Positions 59,689 to 64,000 of a DNA stretch of 64,000 nt are shown here, piece by piece. Position numbers and translations under genes: made by a program. Each line of letters begins with the position of its first letter. Position 1 is the stretch's first letter. The notes beneath the pieces are model-generated. The model saw only the letters and a program-made list of their open reading frames with translations. It made no database searches and was not told where the DNA came from. Source of the DNA: Syntrophomonadaceae bacterium (lineage in GTDB: Bacteria; Bacillota; PH28-bin88); assembly GCA_018333865.1 (NCBI GenBank), contig JAGXSE010000065.1:112794-176793 (forward strand), written 5' to 3'.

Positions 59689-59735
59689 ATGCAACTGTCT
59701 GCAGTGCAAAAAAATGCACGTGCAAAATGTTGCAT
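59689..59735. promoter_or_regulatory. Nested inverted repeats, candidate enhancer (UAS) for the sigma54 activator
   Basis: Outer arms ATGCAAC (59689-59695) and GTTGCAT (59729-59735); inner arms GTGCA (59704-59708) and TGCAC (59715-59719). They lie about 100-145 nt upstream of the -24/-12 element, the usual enhancer distance. Confidence 0.55.
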
Positions 59736-59810
59736 TCACCCATGACACCAACCAGACAACCTGACGCATAAAAAAAGCAGGCATTGCAAGGGTATTTCAT
59801 AATTATCAGG

Positions 59811-59848
59811 AAGGGTGCCTTTTTGACGAAAGTGGCACCCTTTTTGCA
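59811..59848 (+). promoter_or_regulatory. Sigma54 (-24/-12) promoter overlapping a terminator hairpin
   Basis: TGGCAC-N5-TTGCA at 59833-59848 matches the -24/-12 consensus. AAGGGTGCC (59811-59819) pairs perfectly with GGCACCCTT (59834-59842), followed by TTTGCA after the stem, so the promoter's -24 element is also the 3' arm of a terminator-like hairpin. Confidence 0.8.
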
Positions 59849-59913
59849 TTAAAAGTAAGTTGTCGGTAAGTTATTGATAGTTTGTTTGCCTTTGCAGACG
59901 GGAGGGTTGTACA

Positions 59914-60993
59914 ATGAATATCCTGAAAGAAATGGAATTATTTAACTATGAAAACTTGGTCTTCGGCCAGGACCGGGATTCCGGTTTAAAAGCTATTATA
60001 GCCATTCATGATACTACACTGGGTCCAGCTCTGGGCGGGACTCGGATGTGGGCTTATTCGTCGGAAGAAGAAGCTGTATGGGATGTGTTGCGTTTAGCCA
60101 GAGGGATGACTTATAAAGCTGCTGTTGCCGGTTTAGAATTAGGCGGGGGCAAAGCGGTAATAATCGGCAATCCTAGGCAAGAAAAAAGCGAGAAATTGCT
60201 CCGGGCTTATGGCCGCTTTGTCGATACACTAAAAGGCAAGTATATTACTGCGGAGGATGTGGGTACCTGCCAGCAGGATATGGATATCATCAGCCAGGAA
60301 ACTGCTCATGTTGTGGGAGTTGACCCAGCCAAAGGCGGCAGTGGGGACCCTTCGCCCTTTACGGCTTTGGGTGTTTTTCATGGCATGAAAGCAGCTGCAA
60401 AATTTGTTTACGGCAGTGAAAGCCTTGCGGGGAAACGGGTAGCGGTGCAGGGAATAGGCAATGTAGGATATCACCTGTGCAATTTGTTAGCCGAAGAAAG
60501 GGCCGAACTGGTAATCACCGATATCAACCAACCTGTTGTTGAGGAGGCAGTTCGGGAGTTCGGGGCGGATGCTGTTTTGCCGCAAGATATATTTTCTGTG
60601 CAGTGCGATATTTTTGCTCCTTGTGCACTGGGTGCGGTGATTAACGATGAGACTATTCCCAGGTTGAAATGCAGGATTGTGGCAGGCGCGGCAAATAATG
60701 TCCTGGCAGAAGAGTATCATGGAGAACGTCTGATCGAAAAAGGTATCCTTTATGTCCCTGATTATGTTATTAATGCAGGTGGGTTAATAAATGTAGCGGA
60801 AGAACTTTGTGGTTATCAGCGGCAGCGGGTAATCGACAGGGTAGTCAGGATTTATGACAGCGTAACTGAAGTATTACAGATTAGCAGGAGAGAAGCCATT
60901 CCTCCCTTTCAAGCTGCCAACAGGCTGGCCGAGGATAGGATTGCCAGCAGGAAAAACAGGGGGTCATTACAAGGAGTGAGTAAAGTTGGCTAA
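59914..60993 (+). CDS. Leucine/valine dehydrogenase (Glu/Leu/Phe/Val dehydrogenase family)
   Basis: 359 aa, ATG start after GGGAGGG. Catalytic Lys in [18 protein letters not shown] (about residues 68-85), NAD-binding [13 protein letters not shown], and [17 protein letters not shown]. Length and motifs match leucine dehydrogenases (Bcd). It deaminates branched-chain amino acids to 2-oxo acids, which the next four genes oxidise. It has a sigma54 promoter and overlaps vorD by 8 nt. Confidence 0.93.
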   Translation: MNILKEMELFNYENLVFGQDRDSGLKAIIAIHDTTLGPALGGTRMWAYSSEEEAVWDVLRLARGMTYKAAVAGLELGGGKAVIIGNPRQEKSEKLLRAYGRFVDTLKGKYITAEDVGTCQQDMDIISQETAHVVGVDPAKGGSGDPSPFTALGVFHGMKAAAKFVYGSESLAGKRVAVQGIGNVGYHLCNLLAEERAELVITDINQPVVEEAVREFGADAVLPQDIFSVQCDIFAPCALGAVINDETIPRLKCRIVAGAANNVLAEEYHGERLIEKGILYVPDYVINAGGLINVAEELCGYQRQRVIDRVVRIYDSVTEVLQISRREAIPPFQAANRLAEDRIASRKNRGSLQGVSKVG

Positions 60994-61216
60994 GAAGGGC
61001 TTGGCGCTTTTTGAAGAGGAGCGATGCAAAGGTTGTGAACTTTGCATTACCGCTTGCCCAAAAAAAATTGTGTATCTGAATGGGCGATTAAACCAGTCTG
61101 GCTATCCCGTCGCCGGGGTGACAGATATGAATGAATGCATTGGATGTGCCATGTGCGCCTTGATGTGCCCCGATCTGGTGATTACTGTGAAAAGGGGGGA
61201 AGCCCCTTGCGAATGA
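60986..61216 (+). CDS. vorD: 2-oxoacid:ferredoxin oxidoreductase, ferredoxin-like delta subunit
   Basis: 76 aa, TTG start after AAGGAGTG. Two [4Fe-4S] motifs: [13 protein letters not shown] and [13 protein letters not shown]. It passes electrons from the alpha-beta core to ferredoxin. Its TGA overlaps the next ATG. Confidence 0.92.
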   Translation: MAKKGLALFEEERCKGCELCITACPKKIVYLNGRLNQSGYPVAGVTDMNECIGCAMCALMCPDLVITVKRGEAPCE

Positions 61217-62277
61217 TGATGAAGGGAAACGAAGCAATCGGAGAGGCAGCTGTAAGGGCTGGATGCCGTTACTTTTTCGGATATCCCATCACGCCGCAGA
61301 ACGAATTGCCCGAATACCTTTCCTATCGGCTGCCTGAAGCAGGCGGGGTATATCTGCAGGCGGAAAGCGAAATTGCAGCTATTAATATGGTATTCGGGGC
61401 TGCCGGTGCCGGAGCACGGGTACTGACGTCTTCTTCCGGACCTGGGATCAGCCTGAAGCAAGAAGGAATTTCTTTTCTGTCCGGGGCCGAGTTGCCCTGT
61501 GTAATAGTAAACATTATGCGCGGCGGGCCGGGCCTGGGGGGAATCCAGCCTGGTCAGGCGGATTATTTTCAAGCCACTCGTGGCGGTGGCCATGGTGACT
61601 ATCGAACCATAGTTCTGGCTCCTGGCTCAGTTCAGGAAATGGCGGATTTTACTTATTGGGCCTTCGAATTGGCCGATAAATACCGGAACCCGGTTTTGAT
61701 CCTGGGGGACGGGGTCTTAGGCCAAATGATGGAACCTGTTGTATTCCCGCCGGAGGCCAAGGCGGATCAAACAAATAAGCTTTGGGCCACAACAGGGTGC
61801 CGGGGCCGCCAGCCAAATATTATCAAGTCTCTTTATTTAAACCCGGAAGAGCTGGAAGAACAAAACAAAAAACTGCAGGAAAAGTTTGAGCTAATTATGC
61901 AAGAGGTTAACCGGGCGGAAAAATACCAGGTTGAAGACGCAGAAATAATTCTGATTGCATACGGCATTTCCGCGCGGGTGAGTTTGGCAGCGATTGATGC
62001 TGCCAGAGAAGAGGGAATCAAGGTGGGGTTGTTCCGTCCAATCACCCTATGGCCTTTTCCGGAAAAAATCCTTCTGGAATCGTTATCAAAGGCAAAGAAG
62101 CTTCTGGTTGTAGAAATGAGTGCCGGTCAGATGATTGAAGATGTCAGGCTGGCTGTTTGCGGCAGGTTGCCTGTCCATTTTTACGGTCGAACCGGGGGCA
62201 TGTTGCCATCAGCCAAAGAAATTCTGTCCAAAATTAAAACGCTGGGAGGTGGGGCAAGTGGACGTAGTATTCGCTAG
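61213..62277 (+). CDS. vorB: 2-oxoacid:ferredoxin oxidoreductase, alpha subunit
   Basis: 354 aa from ATG 61213 (ATGA overlap with vorD); TTG 61207 has better spacing from AGGGGGG and is an alternative. [29 protein letters not shown] is typical of VorB/KorA. Further motifs [13 protein letters not shown] and RGGPGLGG. Insert of charged helix at about residues 215-240 ([19 protein letters not shown]). Oxidative decarboxylation of 2-oxoisovalerate-type acids to acyl-CoA. Confidence 0.92.
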   Translation: MMMKGNEAIGEAAVRAGCRYFFGYPITPQNELPEYLSYRLPEAGGVYLQAESEIAAINMVFGAAGAGARVLTSSSGPGISLKQEGISFLSGAELPCVIVNIMRGGPGLGGIQPGQADYFQATRGGGHGDYRTIVLAPGSVQEMADFTYWAFELADKYRNPVLILGDGVLGQMMEPVVFPPEAKADQTNKLWATTGCRGRQPNIIKSLYLNPEELEEQNKKLQEKFELIMQEVNRAEKYQVEDAEIILIAYGISARVSLAAIDAAREEGIKVGLFRPITLWPFPEKILLESLSKAKKLLVVEMSAGQMIEDVRLAVCGRLPVHFYGRTGGMLPSAKEILSKIKTLGGGASGRSIR

Positions 62278-63001
62278 GCCCACATCCATGACCAAACAGA
62301 GGTTTCACTACTGCCCCGGTTGTACCCATGGCATTATCCACCGGCTGGTAGCTGAGGTTATCGATGAGATGGAAATCCGGGAAGACACCATTGGGGTTGC
62401 CCCTGTCGGGTGTTCCGTCCTTCTATATAATTACCTGGACATTGATATGCAGGAGGCTGCCCATGGGAGAGCTCCGGCCCTGGCAACAGGCATCAAACGG
62501 GTTTTGCCGGACAGGATGGTATTTACTTACCAGGGAGATGGGGATCTCGCCTCAATTGGGACAGCTGAAATCATTCATGCCGCTGCCAGGGGAGAGAACA
62601 TTACTGCAGTCTTCGTTAATAACGCTATTTACGGCATGACTGGTGGGCAAATGGCACCAACCACCCTGGCTGGCCAGGCTACTACCACTTCTAAAACAGG
62701 CAGAAATATTCAATCGGCTGGCTTCCCCATCCGCATGTCGGAAATGCTGGCCACTCTGGATGGAGCGGCTTACATCAGCAGGGTTTCAATACACAACCCG
62801 GCTCATGTTATCAAAGCAAAAAAGGCACTTCGTAAGGCCTTTGAAACCCAGAAACGGGGGATTGGTTTTAGCATGGTGGAACTGCTTTCTACCTGTCCTA
62901 CCAACTGGGGCCTGAAACCCACAGAGGCTTTAAAGTGGCTTGAAGAGAACATGATCCCTTACTATCCTCTTGGTGAATTTAAAATAAAGCAGGAGGTGTG
63001 A
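62258..63001 (+). CDS. vorA: 2-oxoacid:ferredoxin oxidoreductase, beta subunit
   Basis: 247 aa from GTG 62258, seven nt after GGGAGGTG, overlapping vorB by 20 nt. Thiamine-diphosphate-binding subunit: [14 protein letters not shown] at the start, then the TPP/Mg motif [17 protein letters not shown] (about residues 90-106) with [16 protein letters not shown]. Confidence 0.93.
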   Translation: MDVVFARPTSMTKQRFHYCPGCTHGIIHRLVAEVIDEMEIREDTIGVAPVGCSVLLYNYLDIDMQEAAHGRAPALATGIKRVLPDRMVFTYQGDGDLASIGTAEIIHAAARGENITAVFVNNAIYGMTGGQMAPTTLAGQATTTSKTGRNIQSAGFPIRMSEMLATLDGAAYISRVSIHNPAHVIKAKKALRKAFETQKRGIGFSMVELLSTCPTNWGLKPTEALKWLEENMIPYYPLGEFKIKQEV

Positions 63002-63004
63002 TTC

Positions 63005-63562
63005 ATGCAACATGATGTAATTATTGCCGGTTTTGGCGGGCAAGGAGTTCTGTTGGCAGGCCAACTTCTGGCTTATGCCGGCTTGATGGAAAACAAAGAG
63101 GTGGCCTGGTTTCCATCCTATGGTCCTGAAATGCGGGGAGGAACAGCCAATTGCACAGTAATTGTATCCCCAAGGAAAATCAGTTCGCCTGTGGTGGAAG
63201 AACCAAGTGCGGCATTGGTGTTAAACCTGCCTTCCATGCTAAAGTTTGAACCAATAATCAGACCTGGCGGGTTCCTGTTGATAAACTCCAGTCTGGTTGA
63301 GCGACAGCCGGGAAGAAAAGACATTTATGCCTATCTGGTGCCTGCTAATGAAATTGCCCAGAATTTGGGTCATATCAAGGTTGCAAATATGGTTTTGCTG
63401 GGAGCCTATTTGGAACTCACAGGAGCAGTATCCATGTCCAGCATGCTGAAGGCATTGGAGAAGACCCTTCCTGAACATCGACAATACCTCTTGCCTGTAA
63501 ACCAAAAAGCCATGGAGATGGGGGCTCAGGCTGTCAGAAGAGTTTCTGCGATCGGTGCCTGA
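63005..63562 (+). CDS. vorC: 2-oxoacid:ferredoxin oxidoreductase, gamma subunit
   Basis: 185 aa, ATG start after GGAGGTG. Gamma-type domain GFGGQGVLLAGQLLAYAG at the start and WFPSYGPEMRGGTANCTV. Completes a four-subunit VOR/KOR-type enzyme (order D-B-A-C), last gene of the sigma54 operon. Confidence 0.93.
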   Translation: MQHDVIIAGFGGQGVLLAGQLLAYAGLMENKEVAWFPSYGPEMRGGTANCTVIVSPRKISSPVVEEPSAALVLNLPSMLKFEPIIRPGGFLLINSSLVERQPGRKDIYAYLVPANEIAQNLGHIKVANMVLLGAYLELTGAVSMSSMLKALEKTLPEHRQYLLPVNQKAMEMGAQAVRRVSAIGA

Positions 63563-63616
63563 AACCAGAACTAACTATGTTCATTATTCTACCCTCATAT
63601 ATTTTCTTCCCTTTTT

Positions 63617-63650
63617 ACGCCTGCGTACTGTCGCAGGCGTCTTTCTTTGG
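63617..63650 (+). terminator. Rho-independent terminator after vorC
   Basis: ACGCCTGCG/CGCAGGCGT around TACTGT, then CTTTCTTT. Confidence 0.85.
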
Positions 63651-63682
63651 CGGGGGAATTGCTTTTCCCCAATACTGATTTC

Positions 63683-63691
63683 TGGTATAAT
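63683..63691 (+). promoter_or_regulatory. Extended -10 promoter for priA
   Basis: TGGTATAAT: an extended -10 (TG-n-TATAAT) 26 nt before the priA start, with no good -35 hexamer. Confidence 0.5.
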
Positions 63692-63716
63692 GGTGGAAAT
63701 AAAGGGGGGGACCTTT

Positions 63717-64000
63717 TTGTCAGGCGCAGAAAAAGCCTATGCCAGTGTTGTGATTGACCACAACAATCTCAAATTTAACCGTTTTTATGACTACCTGGTC
63801 CCGACAGGCCTGCGGCCGTTCGTTGAAGTGGGCTCAAGGGTATTGGTCCCCTTCGGTTCTCGTTTGCTGGAAGGTTATATTGTTGATCTGCCAGAAATAC
63901 CGGGGACAAGTAAGGTATTAAAAGAGATCAATCAGATGATTGATAAAAACCCTTTGTTAAACAAGGAGAGCATCGAACTGGCCAGGTGGATGAGCGATAC
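63717..64000 (+). CDS. priA: PriA primosomal helicase, N-terminal part (gene continues beyond window)
   Basis: TTG start at 63717, preceded by AAAGGGGGGGACC. The 94 visible residues show the PriA N-terminal 3'-DNA-binding domain: FNRFYDYLVPTGL, GSRVLVPFGSRLLEGYIV and the LARWMSDT segment that begins the winged helix. The frame stays open to the window end. PriA restarts stalled replication forks. It belongs to the coaBC-priA block that is interrupted here. Confidence 0.88.
   Translation, partial: MSGAEKAYASVVIDHNNLKFNRFYDYLVPTGLRPFVEVGSRVLVPFGSRLLEGYIVDLPEIPGTSKVLKEINQMIDKNPLLNKESIELARWMSD

Overview
The window looks like chromosome from an anaerobic, probably spore-forming clostridial Firmicute of the Peptococcaceae/Desulfotomaculum type. 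This is inferred from gene content: PyrR-attenuated pyr genes, the yicC-remA-gmk-rpoZ-coaBC-metK block, two TRAP transport systems, CoA-based fermentation enzymes, corrinoid proteins, ferredoxin-linked 2-oxoacid oxidation, sigma54 control and frequent GTG/TTG starts behind strong Shine-Dalgarno sites. I ran no database search; family names are pattern recognition from the translated sequence.

Layout. 1-4.1 kb: end of a URO-D-type methyltransferase gene, then a three-gene signalling set (corrinoid-binding/PocR histidine kinase, AraC-type response regulator, DUF1638 protein). 4.1-8 kb: pyrR, pyrB, pyrC and pyrF with two PyrR-binding leaders. 8-12.6 kb: rqcH (minus strand) and a Ca2+-type P-ATPase. 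12.7-18.3 kb: housekeeping block dapF, yicC, remA, gmk, rpoZ, coaBC, metK. In many related genomes priA follows closely, but here it starts only at 63.7 kb, so about 45 kb of accessory and catabolic genes lie between metK and priA.

Inside that stretch: an aminotransferase (18.4-19.6 kb); a TAXI-TRAP transporter, class III aminotransferase and beta-keto acid cleavage enzyme set bounded by an RpiR regulator and a DUF362 protein (19.9-28.1 kb); a minus-strand block (28.2-39.7 kb) holding DctPQM, a CoA-transferase, a two-subunit 2-hydroxyacyl-CoA dehydratase with its ATP-dependent activator, thiolase, 3-hydroxyacyl-CoA dehydrogenase, crotonase and an XRE-cupin regulator. Together these read as a complete route taking an imported 2-hydroxy acid into beta-oxidation. 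An SDR gene follows.

At 40.86 kb a tRNA-Thr(CGT) gene carries a 5.97-kb degenerate prophage or integrative element, bounded by 48-bp direct repeats (47/48 identical). It keeps the catalytic half of a tyrosine integrase, a lysis cassette with a frameshifted amidase, and an AT-rich three-gene operon that reads as a toxin-antitoxin-chaperone (TAC) system: a PARP/ADP-ribosyltransferase-like toxin, a 71-aa antitoxin candidate and a SecB-like chaperone. This is the best candidate for an unusual or undescribed system in the window.

47.7-57.5 kb: an ion-transporter-type permease, an FCD-domain regulator with an unusual DNA-binding domain, a PLP enzyme, an FAD protein, a Cys-rich oxidoreductase-like protein, a fused cobalamin-binding/TIM-barrel mutase and a P-loop protein that may reactivate it. 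This looks like an uncharacterised B12-dependent catabolic locus. 57.5-63.6 kb: a FmdB-like zinc ribbon, a PAS-PAS sigma54 activator, and a sigma54-promoted leucine dehydrogenase plus 2-oxoisovalerate:ferredoxin oxidoreductase (vorDBAC) operon. The window ends in the first codons of priA.
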